A stretch of DNA of 64,000 nt from Liolophura sinensis (GCF_032854445.1 NC_088302.1:49632046-49696045), one strand, 5' to 3'. Positions 1-13,069 are shown, counted from the stretch's first letter. The notes: generated by a model not told the origin, from the sequence alone. Translations and numbers: made by a program.

Positions 1-137
1 AAACTACATTGGTTGGGTTGGACAATTTCAGGACTTCACAAAAAGTACAACTTTATCAGCCTACACAGAATAATGCCTTCAGAATATGCTTCAATAAACA
101 CCTTGCCACCCTGTGAAAAGGTTGAAGATGTACAGTA
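1..137 (+). mobile_element. 3' end of a MITE (Ta-attcttcaacc family)
   Basis: Positions 105-137 read gtgaaaaggttgaagatgtacagta, which matches the right terminal repeat of the complete copies at 31743-31954 and 57577-57788. The left part is either outside the window or too diverged to align by eye. A second partial copy follows directly. Confidence 0.45.
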
Positions 138-324
138 GTACATTACTAGGTTATCATTGATGGAGTATAAATGCGACTGCATGCAGCATTGTCAGAGTTT
201 TGTTATGCCCTGACACTGGCTCATCCATCCAATGTATAGTTGTCTCCAAAATCAAATTCAAAGTGTGCATGAATTGCACTGAAAGTTGATCTTTCATATG
301 TGAAATGGTTGAGGAATAAGGGTA
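138..324 (+). mobile_element. Partial MITE, same family as 56587-56803
   Basis: Positions about 205-324 align with 56688-56803: both contain gaattgcactgaaagttg, then ctttcatatgtgaaa and ggttgaggaat, and both end in ggta. The expected left inverted repeat (tactgtaattcttcaacc) is missing here, so this copy looks 5' truncated or overwritten by its neighbour at 1-137. It is non-coding. The small open frame on the minus strand lies wholly inside the repeat. Confidence 0.6.
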
Positions 325-1559
325 TATGTATTGTAAAGGTATGGCCATCTTATAATACTCATTTATTTCTATTTTATTTTATTATATTATTTTTTTTGTT
401 TTTTTTGGGGGGGGGGGGGTTTACCTCATGTAACTGATGCAGTCATAGACTAGTCAGCTTGTGTTTTCTGCGACATGTAGCTTCCCTGTGAACATGTATG
501 ATCTATTCCTGAGGTTTTATTTTTTATATGCCATCTCAGTAGAAAATGACAATATTTTATGCATCAACATTTGGGTTTAACTTTCAAGGGATTACTGTAG
601 AGGATGACTTTTTATAGTTGTGTTGGAGTATAATTGAGTAAGGATAAAGGGTTGAGAGAAAAAGAGCTATCTAAGGACCTTAGGGAAACAATCTAAGGAC
701 CTTAGGGAAGCAATTGCAAAACTGGTTGAATCATGATGTCACATGTGTGGGATGTACATCAGAAATGGGAAATAATCAAAATGTCACAAGAGCTTGAAAC
801 AGTGCTACAAATACATGTAGGTCCTCTGGGGCATTTACATGTATATATGATTTCCGTGAAAAGAATATATACATGGGCCTGACTAATTCCAGATACTTGT
901 AGATTTAAAAAAAAAAGCAAATCCAGAATCAAGCCTAGAGAATTCTGCTGCAAACATTTATAGTTTGGGTTGTATCTCTTCACGAAGATCCCATAAACAA
1001 ACTATAACATGTAGTATTTTTAAGATCAGGAATGCCTGAACAAGCAATGATGTCATACAGTATGGAACAGCTAGGCTAATTATACACATATAATATACTG
1101 GTATATAGAAAAGTCTGGACTGTATTACTTGAATTAAAGATGATGTGACAGTTAATGAAAACTTATGTGTGGACTGAGAGGAAGTACAGTATAGAAGAGT
1201 GGAAAAGCATCAAAGTATACATGTTCCTAACATTGGGTTAACTTTGTCTGCCTAAAACAAATAGGCAGTCTTTTGTTCTGTTCAGCAATATGTCAGTGTT
1301 CCTGTTTATTTGTGCCTATAAAGCTAATACATAGGCAGTCTAACAGTTAACAGAGAATGATGTGTTTTCACAACTATGTCAGTTTTCATTAATAATACTC
1401 TCAACATTTGACCCCCATATTTGTGTTGTCAGTTACTGGTAACATCTATATTTAGTTTATAATGTACAGTATGAGACACTGGATATACTGATGGTTGACT
1501 GTCAGTATTACCACATCATTATAGGCATTATTTTCACTGGTCAAGTGCGATTGGTGCCC
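325..1559. other. Non-coding stretch with a small direct duplication
   Basis: I see no supported gene. It holds a G-run at about 406-419 next to a T-rich tract, and a tandem 22-bp duplication at 669-712 (atctaaggaccttagggaa, twice). Each unit of that duplication carries the near-palindrome ctaaggaccttag. Confidence 0.5.
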
Positions 1560-1599
1560 TAATTGTTCATAAAATAAATCATTTTAGTGTCATTTTCAT

Positions 1600-1660
1600 A
1601 ATAAATGTATGCTTAAATTCCCCTGAAAAAATGTTTTCGAGGTCGAAGAGATTTACCGTA
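1600..1660 (+). mobile_element. Decayed right end of the same MITE family
   Basis: The stretch tgcttaaattcccctgaaaaaatg through gaagagatttaccgta aligns with the right end of the 57577-57788 copy (tgcataaatttctctgtgaaaaaagtg ... gaagatttaaagta). The left half is too decayed to place. Confidence 0.35.
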
Positions 1661-3100
1661 GGTTTTATAATTGTATAATTTGTATAATTAAAACATCATC
1701 TTATATCTTAGATATCTGCACTCAATGCAGACAATAAAGTCACGTAGTAAAAACAAAGTAGTTTGGTGCATGTGTAGCTTTTAATTGGGTTGATTATTAT
1801 CATTGAACTGTTGTGAGCCAATCAAGTAGCTCTCAACATTGTTGATGAAAGATTTGATACGTAATTTATGCCTTCTCTTTAATCTCCTGTCGTGGCTCAC
1901 ATTTATGGGATGAACTGTTTTACAGCATGGTAATATTAAAGTGGTAGACTGTATATACCATTCTCTGTAAGGAATCTTTGTAAGAGGTAGGGTTTTGGAT
2001 GGGTTGAAAACTTACTTGCATTAAAATAAAGATGTTTTTAAGACAGAAGAAGTATTTCTTAATTTTGTGTTGAAATGTTGTAGACTGAAATATGAAACAA
2101 TATAAGAAGATAAAAGTAAAGTAAAAGCAAAAAGGTTACAATTAATTACATGTAATAATACCAGAACTTTGGCACAAGTCACCGACTTGATAAAGTATCG
2201 ATTATCTCTTGTGTAACTCTGGAGATATCCAATTTGTGCTGTATGTACAGGTAGTGATATTGTTTGGTATATTTGTACCTTGTGAACTTGTGAAAGTACG
2301 ATCATCAATTTTGAAGAGGATGCGCATATGAGCCAGTTAGTTCTGGATCAGGCCCATTGGTTCCATTACAAAGACTCATTGAAGAAAATCGATACTTTGG
2401 TGAACTAGTAAAGGAAAGAGAGACATTGTCTTCTAATTTCATCCTATGACATACAAATTGTCCTAAACCTGCCAAAGTGGCTATTAAACTTTGCCCACTT
2501 GGCCGGTTTAGCCAGCTCTTGTGGAGGCACTATTAGTGTACTTTGTGGCAGGATACCTGTCATAATCAAGTGCCGAGGAATAAAAAAGTCCAGCCCTTTA
2601 TTGCCTTCCTCTCCATCAGAAAGGCATCTTTGTCTACCATATATTTAGATGCTGGCAGCATTTTCTAATGCCTATGGGGCATACTTGCTGATCGGCAGAG
2701 CTTTTGACAAGAGATCTTCATGGAAATAGAACAGTGTCACTATAGAACACAATCAACCCGCCTTGGCTGTGGCAGACCTAATATGCTAATATGGTGTACA
2801 GATAGTTTTTGTTTGGGATTGGCTTACCAGTTTTGTTGCAGCTGATGTCATTTTATGGGCTCTTATGACAGAAATTGTGGCAAAACACCTGAAGGTATTA
2901 TAATAGTTTCCTATATAACAAATACTAGTACATTAAGCTGGATTCCAGTTGTTTATATCTGCCTTTGGACATGCCTGTATAGATATGCAGAGTGCTACTG
3001 CATCATAAGCTATACAATGCCTACATGCAAAGCTGACTTCCATCAGATGTGCAGAAAGCACTAGGTCTCATTATGAGCCTGGTATTGAAATTTGAACTAG
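1661..3100. other. No recognisable feature
   Basis: AT-rich sequence with only short chance open frames (95 aa on the minus strand at 2021-2308 and 69 aa on the plus strand at 2855-3064). Neither has protein-like composition that I recognise, and I see no repeat structure. Confidence 0.4.
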
Positions 3101-3716
3101 TTAAAGCTGAGATTCCTTACATGCGATAGCGGTATACGGTACGCGCTATGCGGTACGCGGCAAAAAATCGAAATAGTTAAAATAAGTTGCAATGATTCCA
3201 TAGGTACGGTCGCGGATCCGTTTTTTCATGCGGAAACGTATACGGCAAAATCAATCGCACCATGTAGCGATCGATGCGGTATGCGTTTTCGAAACCGGAC
3301 AGGGTATCCCAAGAAATGACATCACTGGTGGGGTGTTTCCCCGACACGTGGTGGGAACTTGTTTAAATTGTTCTCTGGTTAGACGCAATTCCGGGACCAA
3401 GTTATGGAAAGCTCCCTGCTGAGCTCTTTGCCGCAAAATGCTGTGGACCCACCATCGGTATTTTCTCTTTTTACGCTTCTTTAGTTGCAACAACTTATAT
3501 GACATTGCTATTATGGCAATGTCTGAATCTTGCTCTAAAGCCACACGTCGTGAAATGGAGGAATACGACATGTTTGCTCTGATAAAAACGCACCATGAAT
3601 GAAAGAAAACGCATAGGTTACCGCATAAATGGAATCAGAGAAAGCGCATACCGCATGCCGTATCCGCGTGCCGTATACCGCAAACCGCATACCGCGTATA
3701 TGGAATCTCAGCTTAA
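3101..3716 (-). mobile_element. Deleted PIF/Harbinger DNA transposon with terminal inverted repeats
   Basis: The element is bounded by TTAA on both sides, with inverted ends agctgagattcc and ggaatctcagc. Just inside each end are arrays of gcggtatacgg-like words in opposite orientation (about 3124-3160 and 3640-3700). It is about 616 bp long and much more CpG-rich than its surroundings. It encloses an open frame resembling the N-terminus of Harbinger transposases but has no room for a DDE catalytic domain, so it is non-autonomous. The TTAA flanks fit a 3-bp TTA target duplication of the Harbinger type or a 4-bp one. The exact target-site duplication cannot be fixed because the TIR begins with A. 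Confidence 0.75.
3251..3571 (-). pseudogene. Harbinger transposase N-terminal remnant
   Basis: This is a 106-residue open frame inside the 3101-3716 transposon. Around residues 31-70 it contains a basic run (KKRKKRKYR), then WWVHSILRQR, QQGAFHNLVPELRL and REQF. That matches the order found at the start of PIF/Harbinger transposases: basic patch, W(V/W)H, Q.GA(F/Y)H.L..ELR, then an F residue. The downstream catalytic DDE domain is absent, and the sequence after REQF no longer resembles the family. It is a relic of an internal deletion and would not catalyse transposition. The family call is from memory of the motif, not a search. Confidence 0.7.
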
Positions 3717-6700
3717 TACAGGTATGGTTCAAATCAGAACACCCCCCTTTTCCTACATCTGCCTTGGTTTCCGAATTGAAATATACGAAGATTTCTAACA
3801 GAGTATCGTTTTGATTGAACATGCACATTTTACAGTGGCAAGTTGATTCCCAACAAGGTATATGGTAATATGACCTGTATTCTTTGCAGAAATTGTGATA
3901 AAATAGAGAAAAACTCAAATGAGGAATCTTTTCAAAGTCATGCATACATTGTATCTATAACGCTTACAAGTGCATGCCAATAATGTGGGTGTATACATGC
4001 ATATTGCAAATCTCTGCTCCAAATTAACCCAAAAACTACATGTTGAATGCAGTACTAAATACACTTAGGCAACACTTATTTATTTATTTATTTATTTACT
4101 TATTTATTTCTTGTAGTGTCATTGTGAGTCTTCATGAATGCCTGTACTGTACTCTTATCAAGTTGCTTCATTCTGTAGATTAAGTGCATATTCATAGTAC
4201 CCTAGCCATGTCTTTGGTAAAGTTTTGGAAAGGATTTTCCTGTTCAGCACAAAAGTGGGTTATATATTGTCCTTGGCTGATTACAGTGGCAAGGTTTAGT
4301 AAGATGAAGTCAGAAGAGTCAGACAGACTAATAAGCTGGATGCTTGTATCTGTCTGGCGAAGAAATTTGATTATTTCCCTTGGCTGTTGATCAGGGTAAC
4401 TGTTTTGCTACAGACAGATTTCAGTGTCTGTCATTATAGGCAGATATGGATATTTCACAGGTCAACACTGGGGACAAACTTCATGGGCGAGAGACTAAAA
4501 GATAAGGCAACACATTACAAATACTGTTCCATATGATATCACATGTAATCTTCTGGATTACTTCACTGAATTGGTCTAAACTGAATAGGTTTTTGTTCTC
4601 TGCAAAAAAAAAATTCAATATTTTGATTAATAATACACTGTACATGTATAATTATTTTGACAGTAAAATGCACCAGCTAGTTAAACTTTAGTGAGTGCAG
4701 CAGATGCTTTATTCCCATGTTCCAACAGGAAATTTACATGGATAAATTCTCTCTCACAAAGACCTAAAAAGTTTGATGTCCTAATTTTTAGATTTTATTA
4801 ATTGTATGTTGCTTAAGGGATAATTAAATGATCACATAACAATTGATTGATTATATTGAGAGAATAGATGACAGAACAGCACATACATTTCAAATTTTTT
4901 AAATTTCAGGAGCATTGGAAATTGACATTGCTTTATCTTTGAAGCAATCATAAAGCAGTGAAAAGTCATTAGATTTTGATGAATGATCTCCATTCATATG
5001 AATATATGTGTTATATAATTTAGAAACGATATGTACTAACTACAAATATAGAATGCTTTGAGGCAACTGTCCATTGGTTTCAATTTGAGCATATGAATTC
5101 ATGAGTGTATAGTCACTGATTAGAGCGCTTAAGCTGTGGCTGTAAGTGTTAAAGGTTATGGGTAAAATTTTTACAGATCACACATTGTCTCTGAACATCA
5201 AACAACTCCAACAAAGCTCAATTGTCCGCTGTTAAAATGAAGAGCGAAAATCACCTAAGTTGTTACCGTAGTGACCGTAGTTTAACAGTTGGTGTCCACA
5301 GCAACTAGATTGATCCGCATAGAAGAAGGCATGTCAGATGTAAAGGTTGAATTCTGAGCACTTGACACTGGAATTAATGTTTTATTCTCTTCACCACGAA
5401 GAGTATAGTTTGACTTCTGTTTCAAGACATCCAAAAGGGCAAAGAAATTTACTCAATTGTCTGAGCTGCATTAGTTTCCCTGGCAACTGAAGTTGGCTTT
5501 GGCACTTTCGTTGCTACACTGTAGCCTCCCCAAGGACTTCACCTACAGTTAACGTTTGAGCGCCATCAGTTGGCCGTTTCCAAGACATTAGAGCTCTCCC
5601 AGTCTGCACAGAACACAACTGATTGGCGTTAGTTCATCTGCCTTGTACACCTTTGAAGTTTATTAAATTCCAGCAGCCTGGAAAATTAGCTTAAAGGCTG
5701 CTGCCATTTCCTTTAGTACATGTATATATGAACCTAGCCGAAAGAAGGGATACTGTAATATTTGACTCGATCTCCGTCACTATATTGCCTTCATCTATAC
5801 TATATACTGTTTTCTTTTCATTTAATTCAAAGACTGGTAGTCTTCATAGCTGGAACTATATATATAGTTTTCAGGAGAGTATCTAATACTGGTCTCTCTC
5901 TAAAAAAATTACTTGGTCTTTTTATTGGAAGGTGAATTTTACCATGGAAAAAATCTATAATCAAGCTTTAATGACCCGGTGATAGATGGACTTTATACTG
6001 TAATTTCCAACAAATTGCTGGTTTTGGACATTTGCCTGCTTGATGGTAGATAATGAGAATGTATTTGCATTTGCTAATCTTCCACTCCTTCAACAACAAT
6101 ACTAACGTTACGGTTTGTGTTTCATTCCTGATGGGCTATTTTATTGGAATCCAGTTGACGGATTAGACTGTAGAGTTTAGTCAGAAGATTTGCTTTGTAC
6201 CTGGCATGGGATGCTGTTGACTCCAGACAGTCCGTTTATCAATTTTAAAAATGAAAATGTTTGATTTCAGTGTTTACTGTCTACAGCCAGCCATTGACCC
6301 TAACTGCTTTTGTTGAAATATACAGGAACCTTGTCATTTTACAAGACTATTTTATTTCTTTAGAAATTTTGAATGTAAACTAGTATACTAAAACTACATG
6401 TACCTGTGTTCAAAAGCCCTTTTGTTTAATTGCTTGCAGTTATCCCAACTCCTATATAATGTGCTAAGGACTTTAATTGTGAGATATTTATAGAAATTAC
6501 AAGATATCAGGAAATTTACTGCATTTTCTGTCAGTATGAAGAGGAAATGAAATTATCATATTGTATTCCTATATTGAAATATATATATTATTGTTGCATA
6601 AAATTTTGTCTGCGTATGTATGAAAATGGAATAAATGCTAGTCTGTAATTCCCAGGGTGCATAAATTCATCTCTTAAAACAGCATCCCTGAATGCATTTG

Positions 6701-7536
6701 TCATTAACGTACAATGGTTAAACTCTCAGATATGAACCAGCAGCTCTGCCATGGTGCTATAGGTATGACCCCCCCCCCCCCTCCCCCCCGCACTCATTTG
6801 CATTGTTGGCCTTTGCCTTGCTTACTGACCTTCATTAACTATTAAATATCTCAGTTAGACCTGCTTCAGGACTCAGAGTGTAGTCAACAAGCCAGGAGTC
6901 AGAAATAGGGCCACAATGCTCTAGCTGATCCAAATTGACATATGTATATGCATATGTACATCCTAACAATTCTGAAATCCTGTATCGAGACAAATGTGGC
7001 TATGTAGTGGCTGTACGTAATCAATCTCACACGTATTCCTGTCGGAAACCTATTAATCAGATTATGAGTGATTCTGATGAAGCCTTTTGAATGCTGGATG
7101 TCTTCCTGGTGTGTTTATGTAGCTTACCAGGAAAGGTTGATTGTGTACGTCCTAGCCCTGGTCAGGATGACACCCTCAGAGCTTGTGATTTTGATCCTAT
7201 ACCTGGCGCTCATATGTATCTGTGTAGTCCCTGTCAGGAACCAGTGGCAATCAAATAGTGTTGGAGATTGATAGGACAACGTTATTAGTAAAGTTAATGA
7301 AGCGAAGATTATATCCAGGCTGGTATGTGAGGAAAACCTATGCTAGTTAGACCTTCAGTGTTGGTGGTATCAAGACTTATATCATGTACAAAGGCTGTCT
7401 CATTCACAACCATATGATTACATTGAATTATTCAGCAGGCAGTCCAGTATGCATATTGGTCCTTGTTTGTAGATTGAATGTATTCAAACAAATATGTGTA
7501 TTATTTTGTATAAATATTTTTATATTATTAACAACA
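3717..7536. other. Non-coding stretch with simple repeats
   Basis: No gene supported. There is a (ttta)n run at 4078-4108 and a C-run at 6770-6789. The 67-aa plus-strand open frame at 7068-7271 is hydrophobic but has no recognisable motif. Confidence 0.4.
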
Positions 7537-7637
7537 GGTCTCTACCCAGTTCTCTCCCACCATAAAGCTGGCCGCTGTCGTATAAGTGAAATATTCTTGA
7601 GTATGGTGTAAAACACCAAACAAATAAATAAGTAAAT
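7537..7637 (+). mobile_element. SINE family A, 3' half
   Basis: The copy starts in the ctacccagttctctcccacc segment and continues through cataaagctggccgctgtcg, tataagtgaaatattcttga and aaacaccaaacaaataaataa. It lacks the tRNA-like head present in the 27489-27755 copy, so it is a 5'-truncated insertion. Confidence 0.85.
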
Positions 7638-9502
7638 ATGAGGTAATCTGAAAGAGTATATAACAGGTAATCAGAAAAAAGTGGATCATTATATTTGTGA
7701 AGGATTCTGCTCAGTGACAAAGATTGGTCGCTGTATTTAATAAAGCTATATCTAAGTGGATTGTTTTATGACTTAATTAAAGTCACACGTTTTTCTTGTC
7801 AGTAGGTTTGATGGTCTTATACATTTCTGTGTATGTGGATGTATATATCTAGATACACAAGATTTGATATGCAAGCAGCAGTTTTATTTACCAGATATAT
7901 ATAGAAATCAAGTCAACTTAAAATCACTTAGAAAACATATACCCTAAATGATCTTTATCACCAATAAAAGTGCAAATAAATGTCACAAAATATTATTTTT
8001 GGTGCTTAAACTTATAATTTTTCAGTTAAATATCTTCCCATGTCTCACAATCAGGGAAAATGAACATGGACGAAATTTGTGGTCGTTTAGGGAACGTCAT
8101 TGGATGTAAATTACCCTCCTTGTTTAGAAAGTATGGAAAGATAATTAGTGTTTATCAGTAATGACTTTGTCTGGAATATAGCTACCCATGCTGCGATAGA
8201 AGCTTTTGAGGGTCTTCCTTTACACTTCAAGTTGATGAATGATAATTAATCAAAGAATGTCAGATTGTATATTAATTAGAACTGATAAGCTGTATATATC
8301 TTGTTGGGCCAAGTACATTTGATACATTTCATGTCAAATTTCAGATTCTCAGTGTCCAGGTCTGTTCTCATGTAGAACATATGTATATCATGTGCCATGT
8401 AATAGGCATCCAAAGACCCCAAAAGGCCAACAATACTGGATTTGTCCATTTTAGGGGATCATTTGTGGTAATTGGTGCCTCATCAATACATAACATACAT
8501 GCCACAAGTGTCCCCATTGTTATGTCAGTGTACACGTTTGGACTTCATGTATATATCACTCAGTACATTTCTGATTAAATTTTGTGCACATGTGTACATG
8601 AAACTAAAGAGGCCAAGTCATAAACGGCGTGGAAAGGGTGAAAATAGACTTGATTATTAACACATGCTAAGCCAAAGGCTGAAACTTGCCACTGAGAGAG
8701 TTGATAGGTTTTAAGCTCAAATCTACAACCAATAACATTTTCAAAGTTGAGCTCAGCATGTACATTGTATGTTCAACAATTAGTCTTTCATGAAAGAATT
8801 TACTCTTGGATTTGGTGTATGTAGGATATTTTTCTCTTCACCTCACAGCAGCCTTCTGGATGAACAGTCTGAATGCACACCAATGTAGCTGGCTGCGGAC
8901 CAGTGGAGCATGTGAAATTGGTTGTCATTCTCTATATGTAGTGTTTACAAATGAAACCATATGGCAGCCTGAATAAAGGGAAAATCACAAAGAAGGAAGC
9001 AGTGAAACCTGTTGAAATATTCAGTGATCTAGTTATTCCTCTTGTCTGCTTTATTCCCATGTGTTGCTTTGGCTGGAATAGCTTTCCTCTCCCTATTTCG
9101 CGGCTAGGCTGGCTTAAAGATTCCTGTTTGAATGCATTTATAACCTCATTAAAGATTCACAGAATGTCACCTGTCGGCAATACGTTAAAAGGCGGTAGAC
9201 GGTAGAAGGCGGGATGGACTATGGATGGACAAGGCTAGATGAAGTAGGTGGTGTTCCCATGCCACTCATGTCTGTTTCATTGATTGTCTGAATCAGGCAA
9301 TGTACGTCCTCTCTACCAAGAAGTGATCTAAAGACTTCACCAGCTAGTGTAGGCATCCATATACAAAGAGGGCGTTCAATGGAAGGATCAATGGTGTAGG
9401 AAATTCTTGATGTCTTGAAATGCTTGACACATCAAACAACTTTATGCATACTTCCAAAAAATATAATTCTCTGCTTGATTTAGTCATTTTCTGATCAAAT
9501 AT
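7638..9502. other. No recognisable feature
   Basis: AT-rich sequence. The 84-aa plus-strand open frame at 8951-9205 has no family features I can name. No inverted or tandem structure stands out. Confidence 0.4.
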
Positions 9503-9772
9503 TTATCTATTTATTTGTTTGATTGGTGTTTTATGCTGTACTCAAGAATATTTCACTTATACAACGGTGACCAGCATTATGGTGGAAGGAAACCGAGCAG
9601 AGCCCGGAGGAAACCCACGGCAATCAGCAGGTTGCTGACAGACCTTCCCACGTACGGCCGCAGAGGAAGCCAGCTTGAGCTAGACTTAAACTCACAGCGA
9701 CCGCATTGCTGAGAAGCTCCCGGATAATTATGCAGCGCTAGCGTGCTAACCAACTAAGCCATGGAGGCTCCT
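9503..9772 (-). mobile_element. SINE family A, full length
   Basis: Read on the minus strand, it starts gaggagcctccatggcttag, ttggttagcacgctagcg. This gives a pol III A-box-like TGGCTTAGTTGG, and a B-box-like segment gtgagtttaagtct follows about 50 bp later. The body has gacctt, cagcaacctgctgatt, gggtttcctccgggctc and ctggtcaccgttgt, and the tail is tataagtgaaatattcttga...aaacaccaatcaaacaaata. It is about 270 bp long and non-coding. The 65-aa plus-strand open frame inside it is spurious. Confidence 0.88.
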
Positions 9773-10967
9773 CTGATCAAATAATTCATCCATTAATGGT
9801 TGAGCAATACATGCATTTATTTCTGTGTTTACAAATAATGTGACATTTATGCAGGCCTTCATCGAGGTAACATTGTTTGATTGGCATACTTTGAAAAGAG
9901 AGTTTCCACATTTTTATTTGTATATTTAGTTATTTTGATTGATTATTATTTTGACCCAGTCTGATTCACCCACTTGTACATAATGGTAATCATCTTGACG
10001 GGTTGATGAAACCAGGCACTCACAGACAGTGATATGCTGCCACCTTGATATGCTTAGAATACTGTACAAAGAATGCTAGCTGTAAAGTTATAGGTGCTGC
10101 TTGATTTGGAATTAAAACTCAAATCCCAGATGAGCAAGTGAAAATCATAAGGTTTTAGTGGTATTTGCATTCATGGCCTGGAAAAACTGCAATCCTAGAC
10201 TTCACATGGGAGGCAACTCTTGATGTCATATAGTCGTTATACATGGGAGATAACTTTTAATGCTTAGCCTATGACACTACAGCATTGTTCAGATGTGAAT
10301 GAGTGAGATACATGAACATATGTTAGTTATAATGTAACAATACTTAATTAAGACTAACGCATACTTGTACGTGCTCAGATTATTGATTTACATGTAGAAA
10401 TAACCATTACATGTTCAGGTCTAGCTCCAGAAGTAGAAATACATTATCTAGTCTTCTCTAAGAACATACTGAAAACTCTGTAATGCTATATTAGAGAGAC
10501 ACATTACAAATATTTCTAAGAAAATTGGCAAACCTAATAAAAACAGTAGTACATGCCAATTCACTGTTTCTGTTTGGTTAAACACATGGTGACTAAAAGA
10601 TACTTTGCTAATATAAGTCCAGTTGACCTGTCAGAGACATACACCTTAGATGTGTGAAGCTGAATATTACTGGTATTATAACTTTCAGGAAAGACATCCA
10701 AAGTCTCTACTGTTTTGTAAAGCGCATCAGTAGGAACAATGTTAGTAAACGTTATTTAGCTGCAGTGTTGGTAAATCCCTACATTTTTTGTAATTTAATT
10801 TGTGGACTTGTACATTGAGTTGAAAGGACCATTTTTTTACATGAATTAGCAGGTATTTCAAAAATAGTTAAGTGTGCAGTCAGACAAAAACTTTGCTAAA
10901 AAAATGATGCATGGACCAAATTTGTAAGTGTTGCTCCATCAGTACTTTTACATTTATTTTTAAAAAA
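9773..10967. other. No recognisable feature
   Basis: AT-rich DNA without supported genes or repeats. Confidence 0.4.
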
Positions 10968-11155
10968 TAACATTATTTTAAACTTAGAGTATTGTTATTT
11001 TATACTTACAATAATATTTTTTACACTTACAGTATTATTTTACACTTTTGATAATATATTTTTATACTTACAGAATGATTGTTTTATGCTTACGATGATA
11101 TTTTAAACCTACAGTATTACTATTTTACACTTACATGCTATAATATTATTTTGTT
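10968..11155. repeat. Degenerate AT-rich tandem repeat
   Basis: About seven diverged copies of a 25-30 bp unit of the form (t)attttacacttacagtat. They keep the word cttaca/cttaga with drifting spacing, and are probably an old minisatellite. Confidence 0.6.
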
Positions 11156-11429
11156 CTAGAGAACTTGTGAATTTATAGTTTGTCCAGTCTAGATTAAAAA
11201 ATATGTACATACATGCAGTTTCATAACTACACTGCCTGGCAACAACCTGTGGATAATCATGATTTTTCCAATCCCAGTTTCCTTGCACTATAACACTGGC
11301 CACCATTGCATAAGTCTAATACTCTTTACACAGTAAAACCATAATCCAATAACTACACTGTAGTTGTGTCCTAAATATATACCTGTGGATGACCCAGATG
11401 TTGTCCAAGGTAGGAGCAGAAGCTTTGGG

Positions 11430-11960
11430 CTTGAAGCTGTAGATGTACAGGTTGAGCCACAGGTAGTACACCAGACACTGTGTGCCACAGGCAGTAGCCT
11501 ACAAGAGGTACTTTGGGCCACTGGTAGCAGGCCAGAAGCTTTGAGCCACAGGTAGTAGACCAGAAGCTTTTGACCACAGGTAGTACACCAGATAGAGGGG
11601 CCACAGGCAGTAGGCCAGAAGCTTTGTGCCACAGGTAGTAGACCAGAAGCTTTGAGGCAAAGGTAGCACACCAAACACTGTGGGCCAGAGGCAGTAGAGC
11701 GGAAGCTTTGGGCCAAAGGTAGTACACCAGACATTGTGGGCCACAGGCAGTAGTCTAGAAGCTTGGGGGCACAGGGAAGAGGCCAAAACTCTGGGCCACA
11801 GGCAGTAGGCGAGGAGTCTCAGGCCACAGCAGTAGGCTAGAAACTGGGCCACATGTATTATACCAGAGGCTGTTGGCCACAGAATGTATGCCAGAAACTG
11901 GAGGCCAAAAGGTGTGGGTCACCTGCAGTAGGCCAGAAACTGTGAGCCAGAAGCTGTGCC
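11430..11960. repeat. 28-30 bp minisatellite (gccacaggtagtacaccag)
   Basis: About 17 diverged copies of gccacaggtagtaNaccaga followed by agctttg. The right-hand copies (after about 11760) are the most eroded. The minus-strand open frames of 148, 118 and 117 aa here are the repeat read in three overlapping frames, with W/L/C-rich periodic peptides, and are not treated as genes. Confidence 0.85.
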
Positions 11961-12439
11961 GAGATGATGAAGACTAGAAATCTAGGTTGAAGCATTGCTT
12001 GTTTTGAAAAGCTAACTTTGATGTCGGCTTTATATCATTCCCTGGCTCATTGTCTGGAAATGAACCTTTTACAGATGTGATATTGATCATATTGCTCATT
12101 CTATTGTCAGCAGTGTATGTAACATTTAACCTAGGCTTTGTTTTCACTGTGGAATTATTTTAAAAACATTATATTTATCCTGGTACAGGGGGGAAATTAA
12201 TGGATACTCCTGTCATCTACGCTGGCAACTCAAATGGGTTAAACTTTAGGGCTAGAAATTTTCGGCTAAACTGTATGTGAAAGACGGTAACAGAATTAAT
12301 GCTAAAATTGCTGTCAATTATGAAGCTGGGAACAGTCTAACAGATTCATCATGTTCAACAAGCTGTCATTCATTCAAGTTCATTTTACAGTTTTGTTATG
12401 TGTGATTGTTAGGCAAAGCTACTAGTCTCTTACCACTTC

Positions 12440-12840
12440 TGGTAGCTCATGTCTGTAAAGTTCATGATAACAGGGCAAAAAAAAAAAAAGAAAAACATTG
12501 GCAGGAATTAAATGGATTTGAACCATAGGCAGCCAGATATAATGTCCATTGGGGCTTGTGAAAAGAAAATAAACTTTGCTCTCTGATAGCAGTGGTTGGG
12601 CTACATACATACCAGTTCTGGGGGACAGCAATTCTGGGGATCAACTCACGCACTCTATGTGAAGTGTATGCTGAATAGTAGAAATCAGAATGAAAAATAC
12701 AAGTAAAAAATGGAAAGGAATGCCCTGGATTTGAACCCTAGACTGCCAGTCATGGTTTACAATGGGTCTAGTACTAAAGATTAGCATACAGTTCACAGCA
12801 TTCTGCTGATAGCCAAGACGAAAAGACAGAAAAAACACAT
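12440..12840 (-). repeat. Two diverged copies of a tRNA-like (SINE-like) module
   Basis: Two segments, about 12500-12600 and 12710-12820, share ggatttgaacc, tag, c.gccag and cat.ggg in the same order and spacing. On the minus strand each reads ggttcaaatcc, a good pol III B box. Upstream is ggctatcag or ctatcag with loose A-box similarity. The two peptides read from the minus strand also align (VQIHLIP / VQIQGIP), which reflects the DNA duplication. The likely origin is two copies of an old SINE or one tandem duplication. Confidence 0.45.
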
Positions 12841-13069
12841 CGTTGCAAAGTTCATGCCCATTCCCTTTAAAATGAGGATAGCTTCAGCCCTTGTGGCCAA
12901 GATATTTTAAGCTTACCAATAAAATTCAAAATGGCTGCTAAACTGGCCATGCAGCACAAAACATTAAAAGTTGCTTTATTAAAACTACAATTTTGTTTTT
13001 TCTACTTTTACCAGTTTTCGAGATATTGCAATTTTACGAGCTGACAATAAAGAATTTACAAAGTTTAAG

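Noticed and set aside
5240-5300. Second X-box near gttaccgtagtgac
   Set aside because: Right half-site deviates from the RFX consensus at two positions.
11288-11852. 148, 118 and 117 aa minus-strand frames
   Set aside because: Repeat translations of the 28-30 bp minisatellite, overlapping in three frames.
12422-12838. tRNA genes
   Set aside because: B-box words are present but no cloverleaf can be drawn; the two copies look like SINE-derived modules.
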